From Moritella sp. 24 (lineage in GTDB: Bacteria; Pseudomonadota; Gammaproteobacteria; Enterobacterales; Moritellaceae), in assembly GCF_018219155.1 (NCBI RefSeq), contig NZ_CP056123.1:4287505-4351504 (forward strand): a stretch of 64,000 bases of DNA. Reading direction: 5' to 3'. The position numbers were made by a program, and so were the translations under genes. This document shows, piece by piece, positions 50,445 to 60,047 of this stretch (its first letter is position 1; every line of letters starts with the position of its first letter). The notes under the pieces are model-generated. The model did not search any database. It was not told where the DNA came from and saw only the letters and a program-made list of their open reading frames with translations.

Positions 50445-52748
50445 CTAGAAATTATTACCAATGAAGAGGTAGGCTGAAGCATGCCCACCTTCAGCATAAC
50501 CATAAGACAACATCACTGGACCAATGCCGGTATCTAAAGCGATAAACACACTACCCGCAGTAATAGTCGAATTAAAACTAATATCATCAGTATCGTTCCA
50601 CACATTACCTTGCTCGACTGAAGCACCTAGATAAAGTGGTAATGAGAAAGCGCCAAAATTATTATCCAATAAACGATGACGATAGATTAATGCCAGCAGT
50701 CCTTTGTGATTACCGGTTAGTTCATTAATGCCGTAACCAGATAGATTTTGAAAACCACCTAATCCGACTTCAAAGGTAGGTGAAATAGCCGGACCATCAT
50801 AACTCGCTATCGATGCCTTAAACTCAAACGTAGAACGATTGAATGACATCGCATTACGCCAATCCAAGCTGAAAAAGACATTATTTTCACTGCTATTTAA
50901 ATAATCACCAGTATCTATATAAACATCTGAATCAAGCTTAAATCCCTTTGTTGGAAAGGAGATGTTATCAAATGAATCTAAACGTGTTTTTAAATACCAA
51001 CCCTGACTATCAAATTTATTATTAATATTGGTACCGATAATTTCAGCCGTTCCAGATTGATAGTAGCTGCCGATAGCAATCTCAGCCCAGTCAAAAGGAA
51101 TAACCCCTAACTCAGCGTAAACGCCCACTTGCTCTGTTCTCACAGGGAAGTATTCAAACACATCACCAATCGGGTTTAAATCTGGGTTATCAACAGTGCC
51201 GACATAAAGTTTACTTTCATAATTCTCTAGGCGTACACCAGTTTTAAAGAAAAAGTGTTGGTTATAATCAATCGGTGTATATAACTCAGTACTGATATTT
51301 GAATCCGAACCATACACAAGTTCAGTACGCCACTCCCCGCCCAATCGATTCAAATCACTTAAGATATATTGCAAACCGATTTGCTGACTGTCATCACTGG
51401 TGGTTGATTGTTGAATGTTGAACTTAAAATCCACATAACCTGGACCCCAACTTTTCTCTACCACATTAACGTGTAAGTCCTGCATGCCATTTTTATCAGT
51501 AATACTGTAATCTATTTTTTGAAATAAATTTAATGCATAAAGATCGTCAATTTTTTGCTCTAACTCTGCAACCGAGATCTTATCGCCTTTTTTTATACTT
51601 AATTTGTTTTCGATAACTCGCGGGCTTAATCGTGTATCGGTATTAATTTTAATACTATTGATATCAATGGTATCTATTTCTGCCAGCTGCTGCTTTTTGA
51701 TTACCTTTTGCTGCTGGTACAAGGCATAGTCCGCATCAGATACTGATAATACCGTTAACTTGGCACTGGCATTTTCAGCCGATTTTTCACCACGTTTAAC
51801 AGCATCAGGCATTAATGCAAAATCAGCTGTTCCGATGCCATCAATCTCAGGACTAAGTAGCACGTCCCGTTCTGATAGTTTCAAAATTTGTTGATTGGCA
51901 CTGGCACGAGTCATTGAACTAGACAGTTGATCAAAGATAAGGAAAGCACTGGTGATTTCTTCCTGACTATAAAGCTGTGAGCCGATATCTACAGCGATAA
52001 TAATATCCGCCCCCATATCTTGTAAGATAGATACCGGTAAATTATTAACCATACCACCATCAACAAGGTGCTGATCTTCTATAAATACAGGTGTTAACGC
52101 ACCAGGAATAGACATACTCGCTTGCATCACTTTCGATAAATCACCACGCTCTAATACAACTTCTTGCATGGTTTCAACATTCGTCGCTATCGCACGGTAA
52201 GGAATAGGTAACAAATCAAAGTGGCGAACATAAGGCAAACTATTGGTTGATAGACGTAATAATTTTGCCATGCCTTGGCCTTGGACAAAGCCAGATGGGT
52301 ATTCAATACTTGTCCCATCAAAGCCTATATTAGTCTGTATCTGAAACGAGTCCTGACGCTGCTTCTCTCTCACTGAAAGACTCTCGCGCGGTACGTCATC
52401 ATTGTACCCTTGGCTCCAATCATACTCCGCTAGTATGGTTTCGATTTGCTCCGTTGAACGTCCCATGGCATACATACCACCAATAAACGAGCCCATACTG
52501 GTACCCGATATATAATCAACGGGGATATTATTTTTTTCTAAATACTTAATGACACCTAAATGCGCAGCACCTTTTGCACCACCACCACTTAAGGCAAGAC
52601 CAATTTTAGGCCGCTGCGGTTCACTGCTGTCAGTATCTGCTGTCATATCTGCGGCGAGCGCAGTGTTTAACTGGAGGCTAATAAAAGAGAGGAGTAGCAA
52701 ATTCATCATTTTAAATGAAGAACGAAAAGTCCGTTTAATCTGTAACAT
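50445..52748 (-). CDS. Patatin-like phospholipase with Omp85-type barrel (PlpD-like, type Vd)
   Basis: A 767-residue envelope protein. A signal peptide (cleavage near ALAAD, residue 33) precedes a patatin domain (about 48-245) with GLALSGGGAKGAAHLG forming the oxyanion hole, nucleophile Ser in GTSMG near residue 82, and catalytic Asp in DGGMVNNLP near residue 212. A POTRA-like segment (about 365-440, SPRVIENKLSIKKGD) follows, then a C-terminal beta-barrel ending in LFIGNNF with a terminal Phe. This is the layout of Pseudomonas PlpD, where the barrel displays or releases a phospholipase A1. It lies between lpdA and acnB, a position empty or occupied by other genes in E. coli. Confidence 0.88.
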   Translation of the reverse strand: MLQIKRTFRSSFKMMNLLLLSFISLQLNTALAADMTADTDSSEPQRPKIGLALSGGGAKGAAHLGVIKYLEKNNIPVDYISGTSMGSFIGGMYAMGRSTEQIETILAEYDWSQGYNDDVPRESLSVREKQRQDSFQIQTNIGFDGTSIEYPSGFVQGQGMAKLLRLSTNSLPYVRHFDLLPIPYRAIATNVETMQEVVLERGDLSKVMQASMSIPGALTPVFIEDQHLVDGGMVNNLPVSILQDMGADIIIAVDIGSQLYSQEEITSAFLIFDQLSSSMTRASANQQILKLSERDVLLSPEIDGIGTADFALMPDAVKRGEKSAENASAKLTVLSVSDADYALYQQQKVIKKQQLAEIDTIDINSIKINTDTRLSPRVIENKLSIKKGDKISVAELEQKIDDLYALNLFQKIDYSITDKNGMQDLHVNVVEKSWGPGYVDFKFNIQQSTTSDDSQQIGLQYILSDLNRLGGEWRTELVYGSDSNISTELYTPIDYNQHFFFKTGVRLENYESKLYVGTVDNPDLNPIGDVFEYFPVRTEQVGVYAELGVIPFDWAEIAIGSYYQSGTAEIIGTNINNKFDSQGWYLKTRLDSFDNISFPTKGFKLDSDVYIDTGDYLNSSENNVFFSLDWRNAMSFNRSTFEFKASIASYDGPAISPTFEVGLGGFQNLSGYGINELTGNHKGLLALIYRHRLLDNNFGAFSLPLYLGASVEQGNVWNDTDDISFNSTITAGSVFIALDTGIGPVMLSYGYAEGGHASAYLFIGNNF

Positions 52749-52855
52749 ATTTTGACTGTGTTCCTAAGAAGTAATTCACCCCCATCCAATGGGAGCAACT
52801 GTATATATCTTTCTATATTAGCAACTTCTACTTTAAAACACCTTATTTCAGGCAT

Positions 52856-52881
52856 AAAAAAAGCGACCCTAAGGTCGCTTT
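52856..52881 (-). terminator. Intrinsic terminator of lpdA
   Basis: AAGCGACC (52861-52868) and GGTCGCTT (52873-52880) form the stem with a CTAA loop; the minus strand continues into a run of seven T. It lies about 50 bases after the lpdA stop. Confidence 0.92.
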
Positions 52882-52929
52882 CTACTCTTAACAATTAATT
52901 CGTTAACGTGTAACGATTAAATCGCTAAA

Positions 52930-54360
52930 TTATTTTTTCTTCACAGCTTTTGCATTAGGAAGATCTGTAATAGAACCTTCATAAATTTCTGCAGCCATAC
53001 CAACTGATTCGTGTAACGTTGGGTGAGCATGAATTGTTAATGCGATATCTTCTGCATCACAACCCATTTCAATTGCTAGACAAACTTCACCTAGTAATTC
53101 ACCAGCGTTAGTACCAACCATAGCACCACCGATGATACGGTTAGTGTCTTTGTTGAATAATAACTTAGTCATACCGTTAGATGCGTCAGAAGCGATCGCA
53201 CGACCTGATGCAGCCCAAGGGAATACAGCAGCTTCGTAGTTTACGCCTTGCTCTTTCGCTTCTTTCTCAGTTAGACCTGCCCACGCCATTTCTGGCTCAG
53301 TGTAAGCAATTGAAGGAATAACTTTAGGATCGAAGAAGTGTTTCTTGCCAGCAATGTTTTCTGCAGCAACGTGACCTTCATGCACACCTTTATGCGCCAA
53401 CATAGGTTGACCAACGATATCGCCGATTGCAAAGATGTGTGGAACGTTCGTGCTCATCGTTTTATTTGTTTCAATAAAACCACGTTCAGTTACATTAATA
53501 CCCGCTTTCTCAGCATTTAAGCCAAGACCGTTTGGTACACGACCAACAGCAACAAGCACAGCGTCATAACGTACTGGTTCAGCAGGCGCTTTTTTGCCTT
53601 CAAACGTAACATATAGACCGTCTTCTTTTGCGTCAACAGCAGTTACTTTTGTGCTTAGCATTACGTTAAATTTGTTTTTAACTGCTTTAGCATAAATTTT
53701 AACGATGTCTTTATCCGCTGCAGGTACTAATTGATCTGCAAACTCAACAACGTCAATATCAGAACCTAGTGCAGAGTACACAGTACCCATTTCTAGACCG
53801 ATAATACCACCACCAAGAACAAGTAATTTACCAGGAACTTCTTTAAGTTCTAGTGCATCAGTTGAATCCCAAACGCGTGGATCTTCATGCGGGATGAATG
53901 GTAGTTTAACTGGGCGAGAACCCGCTGCAATGATTGCATTATCAAAGTTAACAGTTGTAACGTTACCGTCACGGTCTGTTGCTTCAATAGTGTTAGCGCC
54001 AGTAAATTGTGCTAAACCTTCAACCACTTTAACTTTACGCATCTTAGCCATACCGCCAAGACCACCAGTTAATTGACCAACAACTTTTTCTTTCCATGAA
54101 CGGATTTTGTTGATGTCAGTTTGTGGTTCGCCGAACACGATACCGTGATCAGCTAATGATTTTGCTTCTTCGATTACTTTAGCTACGTGTAGTAAAGCTT
54201 TTGAAGGGATACAACCAACGTTAAGACAAACACCACCTAGTGTGTTGTAACGTTCGATGATTACAGTTTCTAAACCTAGATCTGCAGCACGGAATGCAGC
54301 AGAGTAGCCCGCAGGACCAGCGCCAAGTACTACTACTTGAGCTTTAACTTCATTACTCAT
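52930..54360 (-). CDS. lpdA: Dihydrolipoyl dehydrogenase (E3)
   Basis: A 476-residue flavoprotein that reoxidises the lipoyl groups of pyruvate and 2-oxoglutarate dehydrogenases with NAD. The FAD-binding LGAGPAGYSAAFRAADLG lies near residue 12, the redox-active disulfide is in GGVCLNVGCIPSKAL near residue 43, the NAD-binding LGGGIIGLEMG near residue 182, and the C-terminal active-site HAHPTLHES near residue 447. It follows aceF with a 244-base gap that holds an extensive foldable leader, so it may also be expressed on its own. Confidence 0.97.
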   Translation of the reverse strand: MSNEVKAQVVVLGAGPAGYSAAFRAADLGLETVIIERYNTLGGVCLNVGCIPSKALLHVAKVIEEAKSLADHGIVFGEPQTDINKIRSWKEKVVGQLTGGLGGMAKMRKVKVVEGLAQFTGANTIEATDRDGNVTTVNFDNAIIAAGSRPVKLPFIPHEDPRVWDSTDALELKEVPGKLLVLGGGIIGLEMGTVYSALGSDIDVVEFADQLVPAADKDIVKIYAKAVKNKFNVMLSTKVTAVDAKEDGLYVTFEGKKAPAEPVRYDAVLVAVGRVPNGLGLNAEKAGINVTERGFIETNKTMSTNVPHIFAIGDIVGQPMLAHKGVHEGHVAAENIAGKKHFFDPKVIPSIAYTEPEMAWAGLTEKEAKEQGVNYEAAVFPWAASGRAIASDASNGMTKLLFNKDTNRIIGGAMVGTNAGELLGEVCLAIEMGCDAEDIALTIHAHPTLHESVGMAAEIYEGSITDLPNAKAVKKK

Positions 54361-54379
54361 TATGACCTCGTTGTCATTT

Positions 54380-54458
54380 AATTATCTGGAATGGCGGTTA
54401 CCTCACTCAGAGGCACAATTTAAAGCTTCTGAGTAATGATGTTCGTATCCAGATAATT
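54380..54458 (-). ncRNA. Candidate structured leader of lpdA
   Basis: An 11-bp outer stem (AATTATCTGGA at 54380-54390 with 54448-54458) encloses a 7-bp inner stem (ACTCAGA at 54405-54411 with TCTGAGT at 54428-54434). Two internal loops of 14 and 13 bases separate them. It lies about 20 bases before the lpdA start, and the Shine-Dalgarno can itself sit in a small ATGAC/GTCAT hairpin. No known family was recognised. Confidence 0.5.
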
Positions 54459-54604
54459 TTACATATATGTTAAATAAATGAGAAGTAAAAAGAGTTAAAA
54501 CATTGCAAAAATGCGATAACTCTTCTGATTAAATACCGAAACTTCTCTTTAATTAAATACTAAAACTATTACCCGATTAAAATTAAGCGTTTGCTTAACT
54601 AAAA

Positions 54605-56176
54605 TTAAAGTACTAGTTGACGAAGATCTGAAAGATATCCGTTTAATGCTGTAACAAAACGAGCACCATCAGCACCATCGATCACGCGGTGATCATATGA
54701 AAGCGCCATTGGTAACATTAGACGAGGAGCAAAGTCTTTGCCATCCCACTTAGGTTTAATTTCAGAACGTGATACGCCTAAAATTGCAACTTCTGGAGCA
54801 TTAACGATTGGTGTAAATTGAGTACCACCGATACCGCCTAGGCTAGAGATTGTGAAACAACCGCCTTGCATGTCAGAAGAAGTCAGTTTACCAGAACGTG
54901 CTTTCTTAGAGATAACAGCAAGATCTTGGCAAAGCTCGTAAATACCTTTCTGGTCAACGTTACGGATAACCGGAACAACTAGACCGTTTGGTGTATCAAC
55001 AGCAACACCAACGTTGATGTATTTCTTCTGAATGATAGTTTCGCCATCTTCGCCGATTGAAGTGTTAAACTTCGGATAATCAGCTAACGCTTTAGCAACT
55101 GCTTTAACGATGAAGATAAGTGGAGAAATCTTGAAGCCTTTATCTTGCTTAACAAGTTTGTTGTTCTCAACTTTACGGAACGCTTCTAGTTCAGTGATAT
55201 CTGCTTCGTCGAACTGTGTAACGTGTGGGATTTTAACCCAGTTACGGTGCAGGTTCGGACCAGAAATTTTCTGGATACGAGTCATCTTAACAACTTCGAT
55301 TTCACCAAATTTAGCGAAATCAACTTTCGGCCATGCTAGTACGTCCATACCAGAACCGTTGCCGCCAGTAGCGCCAGATTCTAAACGTTTAACTGCATTT
55401 TTAACGTAAGTTTGTACGTCTTCTTTTGCGATACGACCTTTACGACCAGTTGCGCCAACTTTATCTAAGTTAACACCGAATTCGCGTGCTAGACGACGAA
55501 CTACTGGAGATGCATGGTGGTAAGCGTCGTTTTCAACGAAACCAGTTGCTTCAGGTGCTTTTGCAGCAACTGGAGCAGCTTTCGGAGCTTCAACTTTTGC
55601 AGCAGGAGCCGGAGCCGCCGCTTCAGCTACAGGTGCAACAGCAGGTGCAGCGCCAGCAACTTCAAATGTCATGATGAAAGAACCAGTTGTAACTTTATCG
55701 CCTACAGCTGCTTTAATTTCTTTCACAACACCAGCGAATGGTGCAGGAACTTCCATTGAAGCTTTATCGCCTTCAACAGCCATTAACGTATCTTCTTCAG
55801 CAACAGTATCGCCAACTTTAACTGAAATCTCAGTTACTTCCACTTCATCGTCGCCGATGTCAGGAATGTTAACTTCTAGCACTTGCGCAGCAGCGGCAGC
55901 TACAGGAGCAGGAGCAGCAACAACAGCAACCTCAGCTTCAGCAACTTCAGCAGCGAAGATAAAGATTAATGAACCAGTTTTAACACTGTCACCAACGTTT
56001 ACACGGATTTCTTGTACTACACCAGCTTGTGGTGCAGGAACTTCCATAGACGCTTTGTCACCCTCAACAGCAAGCAAAGTATCTTCTTCTGCAACTGTAT
56101 CGCCGATTTGAACGGAAATCTCAGTTACTTCTACTTCATCATCACCAATGTCTGGAACGAAAATTTCAATACTCAT
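54605..56176 (-). CDS. aceF: Pyruvate dehydrogenase E2 (dihydrolipoamide acetyltransferase)
   Basis: A 523-residue core subunit of the pyruvate dehydrogenase complex. Two lipoyl domains carry GDKASMEVP with lipoylated Lys41 and Lys138; the copies are almost identical. Ala/Pro-rich linkers follow, then a peripheral-subunit-binding domain near residue 222 ([23 protein letters not shown]), then the catalytic acetyltransferase domain with the active-site His in [13 protein letters not shown] near residue 495. E. coli has three lipoyl domains; two is common in marine relatives. It lies 10 bases downstream of aceE. Confidence 0.97.
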   Translation of the reverse strand: MSIEIFVPDIGDDEVEVTEISVQIGDTVAEEDTLLAVEGDKASMEVPAPQAGVVQEIRVNVGDSVKTGSLIFIFAAEVAEAEVAVVAAPAPVAAAAAQVLEVNIPDIGDDEVEVTEISVKVGDTVAEEDTLMAVEGDKASMEVPAPFAGVVKEIKAAVGDKVTTGSFIMTFEVAGAAPAVAPVAEAAAPAPAAKVEAPKAAPVAAKAPEATGFVENDAYHHASPVVRRLAREFGVNLDKVGATGRKGRIAKEDVQTYVKNAVKRLESGATGGNGSGMDVLAWPKVDFAKFGEIEVVKMTRIQKISGPNLHRNWVKIPHVTQFDEADITELEAFRKVENNKLVKQDKGFKISPLIFIVKAVAKALADYPKFNTSIGEDGETIIQKKYINVGVAVDTPNGLVVPVIRNVDQKGIYELCQDLAVISKKARSGKLTSSDMQGGCFTISSLGGIGGTQFTPIVNAPEVAILGVSRSEIKPKWDGKDFAPRLMLPMALSYDHRVIDGADGARFVTALNGYLSDLRQLVL

Positions 56177-56186
56177 TTTTTATACC

Positions 56187-58844
56187 TTATGCGTATAGAG
56201 GGTTTAATTTATCAGCGTCGATGTTATATTTTGCAATTGCATCAACAACAACTTGATTTTCTAGCTCGCCTTTCTTAACTAATTCAGATAATGCAGCAAC
56301 AACTACGTATTGCGCGTTAACTTCGAAATGACGACGTAAGTTTGCACGGCTGTCTGAACGACCAAAACCGTCTGTACCAAGTACTTTGTATGAAGTCGGC
56401 ACGTATGCACGCGCTTGTTCTGCATAGTTTTTGATATAATCTGTCGCAGCAATAGCTGGTGCATCACTCATTAATGTAGTGATGTACGGTACTTTTTGCT
56501 CTGCTTCAGGGTGTAGCATGTTGTAACGTTCAACGTCTTGACCATCACGTGCAATTTCATTGAATGAAGTTACAGAGAATACGTCAGAACCGATACCATA
56601 GTCTTCACTTAGGATACGAGCCGCTTCGCGAACTTGCATCATGATAGTACCTGAACTTAATAATTGTACTTTTGCTTTTTCGCCAGTATAAGTTTCTAGC
56701 TTATACATACCTTTACGGATGCCAGCTTCAGCACCTTCAGGCATTGCATGGTGAGCATAGTTTTCGTTCATCAATGTGATGTAGTAGAAAACATTCTCTT
56801 GCTCGCCGTACATACGACGTAAACCATCTTGTAATACAACAGCAACTTCATAAGCGAATGTTGGGTCATAAGACACACAGTTAGGGATAAGACCTGCTTG
56901 TACTAAGCTGTGACCATCTTCGTGTTGTAGACCTTCACCGTTTAGCGTTGTACGACCAGCTGTAGCACCTAATAGGAAACCACGCGCCATTTGATCGCCA
57001 GCCATCCATGCAGAGTCACCAATACGTTGGAAACCAAACATTGAGTAGTAGATATACAGTGGGATCATAGGTACGTCATTTGTACTATATGATGTAGCCG
57101 CTGCAACCCAAGAAGACATAGCACCTAACTCGTTAATACCTTCTTGAAGTACTTGACCGCTAGTTTCTTCTTTATAGTAAGAAACAATTTCGCGATCTTG
57201 AGGTGTGTATGCTTGACCTTTAGGGTTGTAAATACCAACTTGACGGAACAAACCTTCCATACCAAATGTACGCGCTTCATCGGCGATAATTGGTACGATG
57301 TTTTTGCCAACACCTTTATGCTTAAGCAGCACGTTTAAGGCACGAACATAAGCCATCGTTGTAGAGATTTCACGTTTTTGCTCACCAAGTAGCACGCTGA
57401 AATCTTCAACTGTTGGGATATCTAATTTCCCAGAGAAGTTTTCTTTACGCTGTGGTAAGTAACCGTTTAATTCTTTACGACGTGCATGTAAGTATTCGTG
57501 TTCAGGCGTACCTTCTTCGATTTTTACATACGGTAGTTCTAATAATTGATCATCAGATACAGGTACATCGAAACGATCACGGAATTGCTTAAGCGTATCC
57601 GATTTCATTTTTTTCACGCCGTGCGCGATGTTTTTACCTTCAGCAGCTTCACCCATGCCGTAACCTTTTACAGTTTTAGCGAGGATAACTGTTGGTAAAC
57701 CTACTGTTGCTTTTGCTTTTGCATAAGCAGCGTAAAGCTTACTTGATGAATGACCACCACGCTTAAGTGCGTAGATTTCATCATCAGTCATATCTGCAAC
57801 TAGAGCAGCAGTTTCAGGGTAACGATTAAAGAAATGCTCGCGTACGTAAGCGCCGCCTTTAGCTTTCAACGTTTGGTAATCGCCATCAACAGTTTCATTC
57901 ATTAACTGTAGAAGTTTACCAGACGTGTCTTTAGCAAGAAGTTCATCCCACTCTTCGCCCCATACAACTTTAATCACATTCCAACCAGCGCCTTTAAATA
58001 GGCTTTCTAGTTCTTGGATGATTTTACCGTTACCCATTACTGGGCCATCTAGGCGTTGTAAGTTACAGTTAACTACGAATACTAAGTTGTCTAAACCTTC
58101 ACGAGCAGCAAATGATAATGCGCCACGTGATTCTGGTTCATCCATCTCGCCATCACCTAGGAAAGCGTATACAGTTTGGTCTTCAGTTTGTTTTAGACCA
58201 CGGCCATCTAGGTATTTCAAGAAACGAGCTTGATAGATAGCAGAGAATGGACCAAGACCCATAGATACTGTAGGGAACTGCCAGTATTCAGGCATCAACT
58301 TAGGATGTGGGTATGACGGGATACCTTTACCATCAACTTCTTGACGGAAGTTATTTAGTTGTTCTTCAGTTAAACGACCTTCAACAAATGAACGAGCGTA
58401 AATACCAGGAGAAATATGACCTTGGTAATAAACTAAATCGCCACCGTCTTTTTCCGTTGGAGCACGGAAGAAGTGGTTGAAACATACATCGTAAAGTGCA
58501 GCAGAAGACTGGAAAGAAGCCATGTGGCCACCTAACTCTAAGTCTTTCTTTGATGCACGTAGTACGATCATTAAAGCATTCCAGCGGATAATCGAACGAA
58601 TACGACGTTCTAGTTTTTCGTCACCTGGGTATGCAGGTTGGTCTTCAGTACGGATACTATTGATGTAATCCGTAGTGATGCCGCCTTTACCTAGTGCAAC
58701 GCCGTCTTGATGTGCTTTTGCAATTACTTTTTCTAATAAATACTGCGCACGTTCAAGACCTTCTTCACGAATTACAGATTCGATTGATTCTAGCCATTCG
58801 GTAGTTTCGATTGGGTCTACATCATGCTTTAAGATGTCGGACAT
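56187..58844 (-). CDS. aceE: Pyruvate dehydrogenase E1 component
   Basis: An 885-residue homodimeric thiamine-diphosphate enzyme that decarboxylates pyruvate and acetylates the E2 lipoyl groups. It begins MSDILKHDVDPIETTEWLES and has the ThDP-binding GDGEMDEPESRGAL motif near residue 230 and the NCNLQRLDGPV segment near residue 260. The length equals that of E. coli AceE (887). It is the second gene after pdhR with an 84-base gap and is followed closely by aceF. PdhR control is expected. Confidence 0.97.
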   Translation of the reverse strand: MSDILKHDVDPIETTEWLESIESVIREEGLERAQYLLEKVIAKAHQDGVALGKGGITTDYINSIRTEDQPAYPGDEKLERRIRSIIRWNALMIVLRASKKDLELGGHMASFQSSAALYDVCFNHFFRAPTEKDGGDLVYYQGHISPGIYARSFVEGRLTEEQLNNFRQEVDGKGIPSYPHPKLMPEYWQFPTVSMGLGPFSAIYQARFLKYLDGRGLKQTEDQTVYAFLGDGEMDEPESRGALSFAAREGLDNLVFVVNCNLQRLDGPVMGNGKIIQELESLFKGAGWNVIKVVWGEEWDELLAKDTSGKLLQLMNETVDGDYQTLKAKGGAYVREHFFNRYPETAALVADMTDDEIYALKRGGHSSSKLYAAYAKAKATVGLPTVILAKTVKGYGMGEAAEGKNIAHGVKKMKSDTLKQFRDRFDVPVSDDQLLELPYVKIEEGTPEHEYLHARRKELNGYLPQRKENFSGKLDIPTVEDFSVLLGEQKREISTTMAYVRALNVLLKHKGVGKNIVPIIADEARTFGMEGLFRQVGIYNPKGQAYTPQDREIVSYYKEETSGQVLQEGINELGAMSSWVAAATSYSTNDVPMIPLYIYYSMFGFQRIGDSAWMAGDQMARGFLLGATAGRTTLNGEGLQHEDGHSLVQAGLIPNCVSYDPTFAYEVAVVLQDGLRRMYGEQENVFYYITLMNENYAHHAMPEGAEAGIRKGMYKLETYTGEKAKVQLLSSGTIMMQVREAARILSEDYGIGSDVFSVTSFNEIARDGQDVERYNMLHPEAEQKVPYITTLMSDAPAIAATDYIKNYAEQARAYVPTSYKVLGTDGFGRSDSRANLRRHFEVNAQYVVVAALSELVKKGELENQVVVDAIAKYNIDADKLNPLYA

Positions 58845-58928
58845 ATGAGATTCCTTACTATTAGATCTCTACAACATTAAAGAAATATTCTTAAGCATAG
58901 GTATGTTTAAGAATATTCATTAGTAACA

Positions 58929-59690
58929 CTATTTAGCTTGTTTTATACGACGTGACGCACGATTAATGCGGCTATCTTCACGTCCAATATCTAGCAATGC
59001 TTGCTCGATATAAGCCAGATGGGCATGACATGCTTCTCTGGCTGTTTCTGGCTGTCGGTTAAGAATGGCAGTGAGCATATCACCACGGTGTTGGCTAATT
59101 TGTTCAACCACACCTTGACGCTTTTCCAACAACCTAAAATTTTGGCAAATATTATCTTCTAACAATGGATTCAAACCACGCAGAAGATGCAACAACACAA
59201 TATTATGTGATGCCGCGGTGACCGCAATATTAAACGCGCTAACGGCTTGAGCCTGTAACTGCGGATCTTGCGCTAATTCAGATTTAGTCACTGCATCAAG
59301 CGCAACACGTAATTGCTGGAAGTCTGTTTCAGTACCACGCAATGCAGCGTAGTAAGCAGAAATACCTTCCAAGGCATGACGAAATTCTAATAAATCTAAT
59401 TGCGCTTCTGGGTGTGTCGTCAATAATTGAAACAATGGTTCCATCAGTGTTTGGTCCATGACCTTTTTCACCCATGTTCCACGTCCTTGACGACGTTCCA
59501 ATAAACCTTTGCTTTCCAAACGTAAGATTGCATCGCGTACAGTCGGACGGGATACACCCAACTGTAGGGCTAAATCACGCTCTGAAGGTAAGCGCTGGCC
59601 GGATTCTAAACTACCTTCCAAAATCATTTGCTCTAGTTGCTCTGCAATCGCATCAGACAACTTCGGCGGCTGAATTTTTCGATAGACCAT
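58929..59690 (-). CDS. pdhR: Pyruvate dehydrogenase complex repressor
   Basis: A 253-residue GntR/FadR-type regulator that releases DNA when pyruvate binds. The N-terminal winged helix (about residues 8-75, ERDLALQLGVSRPTVRDAILRL) and the all-helical FCD-type C-terminal domain are clear. The start at 59690 (MVYRKIQPPKLSDAIAEQLE) matches the family; a longer frame reaching 59765 would cross the operator at 59715-59733 and is rejected. It heads the pdhR-aceE-aceF-lpdA operon and should repress itself. Confidence 0.95.
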   Translation of the reverse strand: MVYRKIQPPKLSDAIAEQLEQMILEGSLESGQRLPSERDLALQLGVSRPTVRDAILRLESKGLLERRQGRGTWVKKVMDQTLMEPLFQLLTTHPEAQLDLLEFRHALEGISAYYAALRGTETDFQQLRVALDAVTKSELAQDPQLQAQAVSAFNIAVTAASHNIVLLHLLRGLNPLLEDNICQNFRLLEKRQGVVEQISQHRGDMLTAILNRQPETAREACHAHLAYIEQALLDIGREDSRINRASRRIKQAK

Positions 59691-59714
59691 GTGAACCTCA
59701 AAATGACCAGTGGT

Positions 59715-59733
59715 AAATTGGTAAGACCAATTT
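59715..59733. promoter_or_regulatory. PdhR operator
   Basis: AAATTGGT-AAG-ACCAATTT is a perfect dyad matching the PdhR consensus AATTGGT-N3-ACCAATT. It lies 25 bases upstream of the pdhR ATG, next to a possible minus-strand promoter (TTGGTA-N16-TATTAA), so it fits autorepression. Confidence 0.9.
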
Positions 59734-59872
59734 AATATTAAGTCATGACAATTTACCAAAACCACGTTCGATTGTCATTAAAAATAGACATTTTTGTTCG
59801 CATTTATAGTGTTTAAATCAAACTGACCAGTATAAATCAATCTAAATAAACCCATAAACAAAGCACATAAGT

Positions 59873-60028
59873 AAGGATTAATACTCTTTAGCCAGCTAAA
59901 TTCACTATGCAGTGTAAATAAACGCGCAACAAAGTACCCCCAAAGTGATAACCAATACTCATTGGTCTTACCACTTATAAGGGATTAATACGCATTTACC
60001 AGCTAAGTTAGCCACTGTAAATAAACTA
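59873..60028. repeat. Degenerate direct repeat between ampE and pdhR
   Basis: Two related stretches (about 59873-59927 and 59979-60028) share AAGG(G)ATTAATAC, CCAGCTAA and TGTAAATAAAC in the same order, about 106 bases apart. The second PdhR-like dyad lies between them. This looks like an old tandem duplication of promoter DNA. The region from 59766 to 60047 contains no gene. Confidence 0.45.
59961..59975. promoter_or_regulatory. Second PdhR-like operator
   Basis: ATTGGT-CTT-ACCACT matches the PdhR dyad at 11 of 12 positions. It lies about 230 bases upstream of the first operator, in the gap between ampE and pdhR. It could support DNA looping or a second, more distal promoter. Confidence 0.5.
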
Positions 60029-60047
60029 TCGATAAATTTAATATAGG

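Noticed and set aside
55671..56111. A 146-codon plus-strand frame opposite aceF.
   Set aside because: It lies on the complement of the two lipoyl domains and its Ser/Thr/Pro-rich product is what the opposite strand of such coding would give. The aceF assignment is certain.
59691..59765. A 25-codon N-terminal extension of PdhR.
   Set aside because: It would cross the perfect PdhR operator and give a leader not seen in the family. The start at 59690 fits relatives.
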